A stretch of 64,000 bases of DNA, taken from Spirochaeta sp. UBA5339. GTDB taxonomy: Bacteria > Spirochaetota > Spirochaetia > DSM-2461. Below are positions 1-7,849 of this stretch, piece after piece (the stretch's first letter is position 1; each line of letters opens with the position of its first letter). The notes beneath the pieces were generated by a model. The model was given only the letters and a program-made list of their open reading frames with translations, was not told where the DNA came from and ran no database searches. Location: contig DHQL01000023.1 in NCBI GenBank assembly GCA_002408085.1, positions 18,120-82,119 of the forward strand. Reading direction: 5' to 3'. The position numbers and the translations under genes were made by a program.

Positions 1-243
1 GGAAGAATCTTCTGCTTCTCGGCAGAGATGCCCGACGAGCCGGGACAGCTTCTGAAAATTTCACAGATCCTCTCGGACGAGAATGCCAATATTATCAAAC
101 TGGACCACAACCAGTTCAAAACCCTGGACCGCTTCAAGCAGGTACAGCTGGAAGTGACTGTTGAGACAAACGGCCATGATCATGTGAAAAAGATTATCAA
201 GGCCCTGGAACAGGGCGGATATTCGGTGGAACGGGTCTACTGA
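1..243 (+). CDS. Threonine ammonia-lyase, C-terminal ACT domain (partial, 5' end outside window)
   Basis: The reading frame is open from the first base and ends at a TGA at 241-243, so this is the last 80 residues of a longer protein. The visible part is an ACT regulatory domain: it has the MPDEPGQLLKI turn, then an ENANIIKLDHNQ stretch and a final EQGGYSV strand. This pattern is typical of the tail of PLP-dependent threonine ammonia-lyase (threonine dehydratase, threonine to 2-oxobutanoate and ammonia). The catalytic domain is not visible, so the enzyme name is inferred from the tail alone; another ACT-containing enzyme is possible but less likely. The next gene is convergent. Confidence 0.75.
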   Translation, partial: GRIFCFSAEMPDEPGQLLKISQILSDENANIIKLDHNQFKTLDRFKQVQLEVTVETNGHDHVKKIIKALEQGGYSVERVY

Positions 244-274
244 TTATTCACTGAACCAGCTGGTTTTTGCCGGC

Positions 275-718
275 TCAGACCAGAAGGGCCATAAGATCTT
301 CGGGGGATTCCGAACCCGTCAGACTTTCGATGAGTTTATCATCCCTTGAGAGCCCGGCTATCTCTGAAAGGATTCGGATATGGGCACTGCTCTGATCCGG
401 CGGTGCAAGTATCATAAAGAAAAGCTTTGAGGGTTTGCCGTCCAGGGAACCATACTCCACCCCTTCCCTGCTGAGTCCCAGGACAATGCTGAGACTCTCC
501 ACTTCGGCGGTTCTGGAGTGGGGAACGGCAATTCCCTTGTTCAGACCGGTACTCCCCATCCTCTCCCGTTCAAGGATCTGACGGATAACAATATCAGGAT
601 TCTGCAGGCAGGATGCGCTGTGCATTCTCTCCACCATCTCCCGGATAACCGACTCCCTGTCTCTCCCTTCAAGGGGATTGATAATCAGTTCTGATCTGAT
701 CAGATCACGCAGACTCAC
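275..718 (-). CDS. PTS IIA domain protein (fructose/nitrogen type, PtsN-like)
   Basis: A 147-residue single-domain protein of the PTS EIIA type-2 family. The phosphoacceptor histidine is His67 in the motif GIAVPHSRT. Related proteins accept phosphate from HPr or NPr and either pass it to a sugar permease or act as regulators (PtsN). No IIB or IIC partner is nearby, which favours a regulatory role; that is inference. The start is GTG at 718, preceded by an AGGAT box that overlaps the stop of the CheA-like gene five bases upstream, so the two are probably cotranscribed. It is the last gene of the long minus-strand run. Confidence 0.8.
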   Translation of the reverse strand: MSLRDLIRSELIINPLEGRDRESVIREMVERMHSASCLQNPDIVIRQILERERMGSTGLNKGIAVPHSRTAEVESLSIVLGLSREGVEYGSLDGKPSKLFFMILAPPDQSSAHIRILSEIAGLSRDDKLIESLTGSESPEDLMALLV

Positions 719-723
719 AGGGA

Positions 724-2577
724 CTATCCTATAAGGCCCGGAGACATATACATGAAATCGGCGGCATCGGTCCCCAGAGTCACCTCATAGAGGAAAGGCT
801 CCTTCTGCTGGCCCAGATAGAAGGTATCACGGGGATACTCACGCTCCATTACAAGATCGTCCACGGGCATGGCGGCCTTGCGGCCCAGGTGCTGAACAAT
901 AAGAATATAGGGTGTCTCAATGCTGCTTCTGCGGCTGAGCATTCCACCATAACTGAACAAGGGCAGTTCATCCCCTGCCAGATGGCAATAGAGCAGATTA
1001 TGTTCCTTCTTGATAATCTGGGCCTCATCCATGGGAAATACTCCGGCCACATTGCGTTTGGGAAGTGCCAGAAGACGTCCCTCAAGCTGAAAGATCATCA
1101 GGGGCAGCAGATCCTTCTGGCCGGGCAGAAAGAGGGAAAATCTGGTTCCCCTTCCCTTTGATGTTTTCAGGGAGAGAGATCCTCCCAGAGCATTCTCAAC
1201 ATCATGGTTTACAAGATCCAGACCGATGCCACGTCCGGCCAGACGGTCAACCTTGTCGGATGTTGAGAATCCGGCCCTTGTCAGAATACGCAGCAGCTGA
1301 TCTCCTTCAAGAGAGTCTCTGTCCGCACCAGTCTGCTCAGCCACGGAGTCTGTGTTGACTCCCCGTCCGTCATCGCTCACATCGATCCGGAATGAATCGC
1401 CCACGGCTCGGGCATCGATCATAATTGTCCCCTGGGGAGCCTTACCAGCGGCTGTCCGTTCCTCGGGGATTTCTATACCGTGGCTGACAGCATTGCGGAT
1501 CAGCTGAATAAGAACCCGGGAGACAATCTCCAGGTTCCGGATCTTCAGACCAAAAAGACCTCCCCGGAATTCACAGATGATCTGTTTGCCGACACCTTTG
1601 GCTGTCTCCTCGATAAAACGCCTGAGGTTGGGATAGAGGGAGCTGAGGGGAACCAGGGAAACGGTGCTGAGGTTCTCCTCCATCTCCTTGATCAGTCCCA
1701 GAAGTGGTTCCCGCTGGGGCAGCCCCGGAGGCAGAGGCAGTACGATCTCCTTCATCTCCTGGAGAGTGTCCTTCAAGCGGACAATGGAGTCGGTCTCAAG
1801 CTCAACCTTTTTGATAACCGGTGCAAGGCTTTCCTTGATCAGGCTCTCGGAAAGCCTGGTCCCTCCCCTGTCCTCATCGGAGAATACGGAGTAATCCAGA
1901 TTGACCAGGCTGGTCTGGAGTATACCGTCCACATTGACCGCCTGAAACACAGGTTCATCCCCGCTGTCGGAGGTAAGAATAAAGGTAAGTGTGGAAAAAT
2001 CCTGATCCGGATTGTCCAGTGAGGGAAGAGTCTTGATGACATTGACCTTCAGCTCAAGATTGTTGAGGAGAAGGTAGGAACGCACATAGGGCAGACGCTC
2101 TTCGGGATCAATCTGTACGGTCAGTCGGCAAAGAGTCTCTTCCCTGTCCTCCGCCTCGGCAAGCAGCTGCTTCTCGAAGGCGGTCAGTTCAATTCTGTCG
2201 TCCGTTTCCCGCCCCTGATCTTCGGGAAAGAGTTCATCCCCGCCATTACTATGGTCCAGAACCTTCTCCAGAATCAGCTGCTCAAGAAGGGGCAGCCCCT
2301 GATAGAGGCGGTCGCTCATCTTTGCAAAGTCCGGAGTGCCGGCGGCGTTCTTCATATCCTCAAAGAGGGACTCCATGGAGTGTATGTGCTGCTCCACATC
2401 GGTGATCTGAAAGAAGGAGGCTCCGGACTTCAGGGAGTGAAGGTGACGGAATATCTCGTCGAGGGTCTCCTTTGAGGGCGTCTCACTGCGGCAGGCCTCA
2501 ACCAGCTGCTTGAGTTCCTCGAGAAGAGGTCCCGCGTCCCTGATATACTCTCTCAGATGCTTCTGAAGGTCCGTCAA
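724..2577 (-). CDS. CheA-type chemotaxis histidine kinase
   Basis: A 617-residue cytoplasmic kinase with CheA domain order. Residues 1-105 form an Hpt domain with phosphoacceptor His47 in LHSLKSGA. Residues about 150-205 resemble a P2 (CheY-binding) domain. A short dimerisation segment precedes the ATPase, which shows the N box RNAVSHGIE (about 361-369), the G1 box DDGRGV (402-407) and the G2 box GRGIGLDLV. A CheW-like P5 domain follows from about 490. No cheY, cheB, cheR or cheW lies beside it, so it may be a second CheA dedicated to flagellar control rather than the main array kinase; that is inference. Its ATG overlaps the stop of the upstream gene by four bases (ATGA). Confidence 0.85.
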   Translation of the reverse strand: MTDLQKHLREYIRDAGPLLEELKQLVEACRSETPSKETLDEIFRHLHSLKSGASFFQITDVEQHIHSMESLFEDMKNAAGTPDFAKMSDRLYQGLPLLEQLILEKVLDHSNGGDELFPEDQGRETDDRIELTAFEKQLLAEAEDREETLCRLTVQIDPEERLPYVRSYLLLNNLELKVNVIKTLPSLDNPDQDFSTLTFILTSDSGDEPVFQAVNVDGILQTSLVNLDYSVFSDEDRGGTRLSESLIKESLAPVIKKVELETDSIVRLKDTLQEMKEIVLPLPPGLPQREPLLGLIKEMEENLSTVSLVPLSSLYPNLRRFIEETAKGVGKQIICEFRGGLFGLKIRNLEIVSRVLIQLIRNAVSHGIEIPEERTAAGKAPQGTIMIDARAVGDSFRIDVSDDGRGVNTDSVAEQTGADRDSLEGDQLLRILTRAGFSTSDKVDRLAGRGIGLDLVNHDVENALGGSLSLKTSKGRGTRFSLFLPGQKDLLPLMIFQLEGRLLALPKRNVAGVFPMDEAQIIKKEHNLLYCHLAGDELPLFSYGGMLSRRSSIETPYILIVQHLGRKAAMPVDDLVMEREYPRDTFYLGQQKEPFLYEVTLGTDAADFMYMSPGLIG

Positions 2578-3107
2578 TGAGTTCCCCCGGTAGTGAGATT
2601 AATAATCAGATCAACCTCTGAGATTGATGCTCCCAGACGCTGTGAGATAATTTCCGCTCCGAAACCCTGTTCATAGAGTTCCATTACCTTCTCTCTCAGG
2701 GAGCGCTGATCACCGCCGGATTCGGCTTCATTCACGGTGGGTCTGGGAGGAAGGGAGATCTCATCAAAGAGCTCGGGCTCCTTCTCTGTTTCCCTGGCGG
2801 GGGGTGCGTGTTTTTTCAGATGGCTGTAGACCTGACGGGAGAGGTCTGATTTCTCACTCTCCTTCTGCATTATCTGAAGCTTGCTGTCAGCCTCGGCAAG
2901 GAGCTCCTGCAGAACCTTGACCCTGTTTTCAAGAAGGGCCACATTCCGCTCGGCGGTCTGGTTCATCTCGAGAACAAGCTGATCTATCTCGTCACGGATT
3001 TTACGGATCCACTCCTCTCCAGAGACCACCCTGTCTACACGTATTTTAAGATAAAAGAAACCGCAGACCATCAGAATTAAAAAGATGCCTGCAATGAATG
3101 CTGTCAT
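2574..3107 (-). CDS. SwrB-like membrane-anchored coiled-coil protein
   Basis: A 177-residue protein with one N-terminal membrane segment (about 3-22), a long charged helix likely to form a coiled coil (about 30-95), a Pro/Glu-rich linker, and a C-terminal helix-turn-helix-like segment with the sequence EKVMELYEQGFGAEIISQRLG. Topology, size and place (downstream of the flagellar sigma factor at the end of a fla/che operon) match Bacillus SwrB, which promotes basal-body export gate activation. Sequence identity is not obvious, so the link rests on architecture and position. It overlaps the downstream kinase gene by four bases. Confidence 0.55.
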   Translation of the reverse strand: MTAFIAGIFLILMVCGFFYLKIRVDRVVSGEEWIRKIRDEIDQLVLEMNQTAERNVALLENRVKVLQELLAEADSKLQIMQKESEKSDLSRQVYSHLKKHAPPARETEKEPELFDEISLPPRPTVNEAESGGDQRSLREKVMELYEQGFGAEIISQRLGASISEVDLIINLTTGGTH

Positions 3108-3159
3108 AGTACTCCCGATGGAGCTGCTGCATCAGCTGCGCTGCAGCGGCAACTCCCAT

Positions 3160-3477
3160 TTAGCCTGATATATCAATATGCAACCCCATTTCCGGATCTT
3201 TTACAACTTCCTTTTTGAGGTCTTCTTTCTCTTTTTTCTCTCTTTCCGAAGGCTTCTTCTCTTCCTTCTGTTCTTGACCCTTGTCGTCAACCTTTGTGGT
3301 TTCCTTGTCTTCCTGAGTGTTGTTGACAGAGCTGTCCTTACGCAGCTCCTGCTCCACAAGTTTTCTGGCTTCCTGATCCTGCTGCAGTGCCGCCGCGTGC
3401 TGGTTTTGAGACTGTTCTTTGCTTACCTCATTCAGCCGGACAAACATTGTCTGTAAGTCCAGAGGTTTAATAGACAT
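3160..3477 (-). CDS. Small Lys/Glu-rich protein of unknown function in the fliA operon
   Basis: A 105-residue protein that I do not recognise. The first 20 residues (MSIKPLDLQTMFVRLNEVSK) look ordered and hydrophobic enough to form an amphipathic helix; the remainder is dominated by Lys, Glu, Asp and Gln and is probably disordered or a single charged helix. The start ATG lies directly against the fapA stop at 3478, so translation is likely coupled. The order fliA-fapA-this gene-SwrB-like suggests a flagellar or motility-regulatory role, but nothing in the sequence gives a biochemical function. Confidence 0.6.
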   Translation of the reverse strand: MSIKPLDLQTMFVRLNEVSKEQSQNQHAAALQQDQEARKLVEQELRKDSSVNNTQEDKETTKVDDKGQEQKEEKKPSEREKKEKEDLKKEVVKDPEMGLHIDISG

Positions 3478-5436
3478 CTAGTCCCTCCTCTGAATATCCT
3501 CCTCAGGAATGTCCTCATACTTGGCTGTAACAATATAATTGCCCTCAAGAAGAAATGTTACGGGGTAGTCAAAGGGATTGGTTACCTCATACTCTTCATC
3601 CTTGATATAAACCTTCACACCTGAGTTTACATTCTTGGAAGCAGAGATCTTGCCCTGAAGCTGCAGAACCGAAAGGTATTCCTTCTTGTGCTCCACCATC
3701 TCCTTGAGCTTCTCAATCTCATCCACAACATCATTATGCCGCTGTCGGAGCTCCACAAAAAGAGCCTCCTTTTCGGCAGAAAGTTTCTTTCTTGCCCTCT
3801 TCTGCTTCATCAGTCCCTGCAGATTCCGGTCGGTCTCGTTCTGCTCCCTGTCCAGTTCCTCCTGGCGTGCAAGCATCTCATCCAGTTCGATTCTTGCCTT
3901 GGGATCGTAACCGACCCTGAGGATCGTCTCGGCTCCTCCTGAGGAGCCCAGAGTGGCCGCATTGATTTCTTCGGCAGCCTGAAGTTCGCCGCCCACGATG
4001 CGGGCGCGTTTTCCCTTACAGAGGATACGCCCCGTGGCATTGACTCTGGCATTGACGATTCCGTCACTGACTATAACATTCTCACCGGCTTCCGCAGAGG
4101 CATTGTTGATAAAGCTGGACCAGATGGACTTCCCGGCCGAGATCTTTCCGAACTCGCCCTCTCCGCCGTTGATCCCGCGTTTTACTACAATATCCCCACC
4201 GGCCTTGAGGTTTGACTTACCCACAAAGCCGTTGACCTCAATATTGGCCTGGGCGGAAACCTGAAAGCCGTCTTCCACATTTCCCTTGATAATAACCGTA
4301 CCCAGTCCATTGACGTTTCCTGTGGAGGCGTTGACATCACCGGGGATAACCAGAACCGTCTCAACGGTAATCTTCCCTTTCAGAAGCAGAACCTGTCCAC
4401 TGGCCGTAGCGATAACGGTCTTGCCGTTGTCTGTAATGGAGACATTCTTGCCCAGTCCGATCTGCAGGTCCTCACCGTCTTTGGCCGCCAGGTACTTACC
4501 ATGGACAGTTCGGCCGTCCTTGCCGGCTTCGGGGGGAACCTTTCTTGCAAGAGGCTGTCCCTTCACGACATTCTGGATCAGATTGAGTTCCTTGAAATCC
4601 ACGGTGCCGTCACTCTTCTGTTTGAGTTTGACATGGGAGTCTCCGGTTTCAAACTGGTAGGAGATAGAGGCGTTTTTACCGTGTACGGCGGGCTCACCCT
4701 CTGCGATAAGATAGGGCTGATTGTATACGGGATGGTCCTCAAAGGCTGTAAGAGCATCCTCTTTAAGACCGTAGACCACGTTGTTGTTTCTCAGGAATGA
4801 GGTGATATCCGACGAGGTCAGATCCGCACCTCCGGGGCCCGGCTCCTGTACTTCAATATAAGCCGCCATATCATCATCGGAGATATCGACGGTGGCATGG
4901 GCATCGTTGACGGGGTTGTAGACAAAGTCTCCCACCTTGACGAAGACACCGTCTGCATGTTCCACAGCGGAGTCGACCCTTTCCTCATTGATATCGTGAA
5001 CGGCTCTGAAGTTGAGCTCCTTGATAATATCCGCTTTATCAACAAAGACGCCCCCCGGATCAGGGGCTGTTACCTTAAGATAGGCACCGTCGCTGGCAAG
5101 GCGTACAGTGAAGTCGCCGTCTCTGATTTCCTGTTCCTCTTCAACGGTCTCTTCTTCAAAATCTTCAATAACGATTTCACCGCCGGCGGTACGGGCGATT
5201 TTCTGCTCTGCGGCATAGGCGATAAGGGTATAGGCTTTCTTTCCGATTCCAAGGAACCCCCGCTTCCCCCTGTCCAGCAGCTCGTACTCTAAACGACGGA
5301 CAGGAACCCCCAGCTCAATGGCTGCCTGAGAGAGAGCCTCTTCCACCGTCGCCCCGGACACCTCCACGGACCTGCGTTCCTTATCCTTTTCAGAAAGAGT
5401 CCGCATAATGTCCTGGAACTGATCCTGGCTGATCAT
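3478..5436 (-). CDS. fapA: FapA / DUF342 family protein with N-terminal Jag-N domain
   Basis: A 652-residue cytoplasmic protein. Residues about 20-73 form a Jag-N domain with the signature RGKRGFLGIGKKAY. The middle (about 240-500) is the DUF342 region, rich in Gly/Val/Asn turns such as GNVNGLGTVIIKGNV, which predicts a right-handed beta helix. A charged coiled coil follows (about 520-600), then a short beta-rich tail. FapA proteins of polar flagellates affect flagellar assembly and positioning; the family role in spirochaetes is not established to my knowledge. It starts one base after the fliA stop, supporting coexpression with the flagellar sigma factor. Confidence 0.85.
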   Translation of the reverse strand: MISQDQFQDIMRTLSEKDKERRSVEVSGATVEEALSQAAIELGVPVRRLEYELLDRGKRGFLGIGKKAYTLIAYAAEQKIARTAGGEIVIEDFEEETVEEEQEIRDGDFTVRLASDGAYLKVTAPDPGGVFVDKADIIKELNFRAVHDINEERVDSAVEHADGVFVKVGDFVYNPVNDAHATVDISDDDMAAYIEVQEPGPGGADLTSSDITSFLRNNNVVYGLKEDALTAFEDHPVYNQPYLIAEGEPAVHGKNASISYQFETGDSHVKLKQKSDGTVDFKELNLIQNVVKGQPLARKVPPEAGKDGRTVHGKYLAAKDGEDLQIGLGKNVSITDNGKTVIATASGQVLLLKGKITVETVLVIPGDVNASTGNVNGLGTVIIKGNVEDGFQVSAQANIEVNGFVGKSNLKAGGDIVVKRGINGGEGEFGKISAGKSIWSSFINNASAEAGENVIVSDGIVNARVNATGRILCKGKRARIVGGELQAAEEINAATLGSSGGAETILRVGYDPKARIELDEMLARQEELDREQNETDRNLQGLMKQKRARKKLSAEKEALFVELRQRHNDVVDEIEKLKEMVEHKKEYLSVLQLQGKISASKNVNSGVKVYIKDEEYEVTNPFDYPVTFLLEGNYIVTAKYEDIPEEDIQRRD

Positions 5437-5437
5437 C

Positions 5438-6226
5438 TTACATAATTCCTTTCTTCACATTGGTCAACTTGGACCTGAGCCTCATTATAGCCTTGGTATG
5501 GAGCTGAGAGATTCTGGATTCTGTAACCTCCAGAACCTTTCCGATCTCCTTCAGGGTCAGGTCTTCATAGTAGTAAAGTACAAGTACCTTCTTTTCTTTA
5601 TCGGGAAGTTCGTTTATTGCCTCCACTATAACCCGTCTGATTTCGTCCTTTTCGGCAATAGAGTCGGGCTGGAGGCTTACGGGTGATTCAATGCTGTCCT
5701 GAATGGATACCTTGTCCGAGTCGTCACCGGTAAACCAGACGTCATTGAGTGAGAGGATGCTCGTGCCTCTGACCTTCAGGACCATCTGATTGTACTGATC
5801 AATCGACATATTCATGGCCTTTGCGACCTCCTGATCACTGGCGGAGCGTCCGAGATCGGCTTCGAGGGACTGGATGGTCTCCTCAATCTCTCTTGTTTTC
5901 TGCCTGACAGACCTGGGGACCCAGTCGATGGACCGGAGCTCGTCGAAGATGGCACCTCTGATACGGGTCACCGCATAGGTTTTGAATTTCACATGCTTCT
6001 CAGGATCAAACTTCTCAATGGCGTCAAAAAGGCCGAATACGCCGAAGCCCACCAGATCGTCAAAATCCACATTCTGGGGCATCCCCACAGAGATCTTCCC
6101 TGCCACATATTTCACAAGGGGAGCATACTGCTTGATGAGGGTATCACGGATTTCCTGTTTATGGGTCTTCCTGTACTCCTTCCACAACTCTTCTTCTGTT
6201 ACATTTTCCAATACCTGTTCAGACAT
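5438..6226 (-). CDS. fliA: RNA polymerase sigma-28 factor FliA (SigD/WhiG family)
   Basis: A 262-residue sigma factor for late flagellar and chemotaxis genes. Region 2 is clear (LIKQYAPLVKYVAGKI, then DLVGFGVFGLFDAIEKFDP and FKTYAVTRIRGAIFDEL). The segment DWVPRSVRQKTREIEETI is the region 3 signature of the FliA/WhiG group. Region 4 ends with the helix-turn-helix around LTLKEIGKVLEVTESRISQLH. Length is typical. A promoter candidate in front of the upstream membrane-protein gene (6926-6954) could drive it separately from the structural flagellar genes. The anti-sigma factor FlgM is not in the window. Confidence 0.95.
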   Translation of the reverse strand: MSEQVLENVTEEELWKEYRKTHKQEIRDTLIKQYAPLVKYVAGKISVGMPQNVDFDDLVGFGVFGLFDAIEKFDPEKHVKFKTYAVTRIRGAIFDELRSIDWVPRSVRQKTREIEETIQSLEADLGRSASDQEVAKAMNMSIDQYNQMVLKVRGTSILSLNDVWFTGDDSDKVSIQDSIESPVSLQPDSIAEKDEIRRVIVEAINELPDKEKKVLVLYYYEDLTLKEIGKVLEVTESRISQLHTKAIMRLRSKLTNVKKGIM

Positions 6227-6239
6227 TCCCCATTACTTC

Positions 6240-6911
6240 CTATTTATGCTGGTCTCTTGCGAGTACGGTTTTAACTGCTTTTGCTATTGTTTCTGGATCC
6301 TCTTCCTGACCGGTACTCATTCCTCCCGAGTCGGAAGCTGCCGGAGTGACGCTGTCCAACTGACCGCCGCCTCCTGCCTCTCCCAGATCTTCGGAAGAGC
6401 TGCCCATACTTATCTCCAGAGAATCGAGATTTGGAAGGGTATCCACCTCTCCCTCTACCCCATCGGCAGTATCAGAATCCTCTGGTTTATTATTATGCAG
6501 TATATCACTGCTTTCTGCAATTTCATTGTTCTGACCTTCAGAGCCTGCCGCCGTATCCCGGGGAATTGAACCATCTCCCCCTGAAGAAGCAGATGCAGCC
6601 GAAGCCGCAGTTCCGCCGTGACCGGGCATCTCATCGGGCATAACAATATTGACTCTGCCGCCGCTTTCCCTGTCAGCAGTTCCGCCAGGTTTATCATTAC
6701 TTATTGATTTAAGCTCGGGAAGATAGTTCTTGACCAGCCAGTCCGAAACCATGACAAAAAGTCCTGCAATTAACGCCGCAGCCAGACCTCTGAGAATAAT
6801 TGTTCCGGGGGACACTCCGCTGAAGAAGCCTGTCAGAGCAGACAGAAGAGCGGCGGAAGCACTGACGGAAACGGGAATTATCACTTTTCCGAGCTTTTTC
6901 AAATTCCGCAT
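6240..6911 (-). CDS. Membrane protein of unknown function between flhG and fliA
   Basis: A 223-residue protein. The N-terminal 65 residues hold two hydrophobic segments (about 9-32 and 38-60). The following 140 residues are Ser/Gly/Asp/Glu-rich, low-complexity and probably disordered. The C-terminal segment DPETIAKAVKTVLARDQ looks ordered and may be the conserved functional tail. A gene at this place, between flhG and fliA, is a recurrent feature of spirochaete fla operons; its function is unknown to me. The start has a strong GGGAGG box directly upstream, and a sigma-70-type promoter candidate lies in the gap before it. Confidence 0.7.
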   Translation of the reverse strand: MRNLKKLGKVIIPVSVSASAALLSALTGFFSGVSPGTIILRGLAAALIAGLFVMVSDWLVKNYLPELKSISNDKPGGTADRESGGRVNIVMPDEMPGHGGTAASAASASSGGDGSIPRDTAAGSEGQNNEIAESSDILHNNKPEDSDTADGVEGEVDTLPNLDSLEISMGSSSEDLGEAGGGGQLDSVTPAASDSGGMSTGQEEDPETIAKAVKTVLARDQHK

Positions 6912-6925
6912 CCTCCCTTCATAAA

Positions 6926-6954
6926 ATTCTACCCCAATATCCGGTCAAGGTCAA
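6926..6954 (-). promoter_or_regulatory. Sigma-70-type promoter candidate for the fliA sub-operon
   Basis: On the minus strand a TTGACC -35 box (6949-6954) is followed after 17 bases by a TAGAAT -10 box (6926-6931); each matches five of six consensus bases. It lies entirely in the 45-base gap between flhG and the unknown membrane protein. Predicted transcription starts about 7 bases past the -10 box, just ahead of the GGGAGG ribosome-binding site. A second TTGACC copy (6943-6948) sits too close to the -10 box to serve. It would let fliA, fapA and the CheA-type kinase be transcribed apart from the long upstream operon. Confidence 0.55.
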
Positions 6955-6956
6955 AT

Positions 6957-7844
6957 CTATTCCATCCGCTTCATAAGACGGCGGATAAAGTGTCCTACAC
7001 CCCTGCCTTCCCTGAACTCTACATTCTCAAGTCTATTGACGATATGCTGAATACAGCTTGATGCCTGACCTCTTGGATCAGAGATCATAAAGGGCAGCTG
7101 TTTTCTGACCGATGCAGGTACGGCGGGATCATCATAGACAAATCCCAGGTAATCGATTTTGAGGTTCAGAAACTGGGCGGCAATATTAATCACCTTGTGG
7201 GAGACCTTCTTGGCTTCGGTAACATTGGCGGCCCTGTTGACGATCAGTTTCATTCCCATATCCAGATTATCAATTTCCGTGGAGATGATTTTGATAATGC
7301 CGTAGGCATCGGTAATGGCCGTTGGTTCGGGAGTCGTGACGATAAGCACATCATCCGCTGCCTCCACAAAGGCCAGTACATTCTGGGAAACACCGGCACT
7401 GGTATCGATGATGATAATATCCGCCGACGAGAGTTCCGAAAGCTCCCTGATAAAGTTGTTTCTCTCATCATCGGTAAGATTGGCAACCCGGGAAAACCCG
7501 CTTGCTCCGGCAACAATCTGGATGCCGTAGTTGGTGTCCAGAATAACCTCTTTCATTGTCTTCTGCTTGCGGATTACATGATAGAGGTTGAATTTGGGAA
7601 TAACACCCAGCACAACATTAACGTTGGCCAGCCCCAGGTCCGCATCAAGAACGATAACCTTCTTACCCATCTTGGCGTAAGCCAGAGCCAGGTTGATGGA
7701 GACATTGGTTTTCCCGACGCCCCCCTTACCGCTGGCCACCGTAATTATACGGGTTCCTGAGGAAGTCTCGCTTCCGGGATTGTCTCCGGAGGTCTCATTC
7801 TTTTTTTTCATCATCTCCCGGAGGAGTTCTGCCTGATCCTGCAT
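6957..7844 (-). CDS. flhG: Flagellar number regulator FlhG (FleN/YlxH), MinD-type ATPase
   Basis: A 295-residue ParA/MinD-type ATPase. The deviant Walker A motif is SGKGGVGKT at about 38-46, followed by the DADLGLANV Walker A-prime region. The N terminus carries DQAELLR at residues 3-9, the known DQAxxLR element that stimulates the FlhF GTPase. The last 10 residues are a basic amphipathic helix (FIRRLMKRME), fitting a membrane-targeting sequence. FlhG with FlhF sets number and place of flagella. It follows flhF after 5 bases and ends the block that matches the Borrelia flgB operon. Confidence 0.93.
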   Translation of the reverse strand: MQDQAELLREMMKKKNETSGDNPGSETSSGTRIITVASGKGGVGKTNVSINLALAYAKMGKKVIVLDADLGLANVNVVLGVIPKFNLYHVIRKQKTMKEVILDTNYGIQIVAGASGFSRVANLTDDERNNFIRELSELSSADIIIIDTSAGVSQNVLAFVEAADDVLIVTTPEPTAITDAYGIIKIISTEIDNLDMGMKLIVNRAANVTEAKKVSHKVINIAAQFLNLKIDYLGFVYDDPAVPASVRKQLPFMISDPRGQASSCIQHIVNRLENVEFREGRGVGHFIRRLMKRME

Positions 7845-7849
7845 CTATT

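Noticed and set aside
244..274. Bidirectional terminator between the threonine ammonia-lyase and PTS IIA genes
   Set aside because: An eight-pair stem with two G-U pairs can be drawn for the minus strand, but no U-tract follows; the plus-strand version contains a mismatch.
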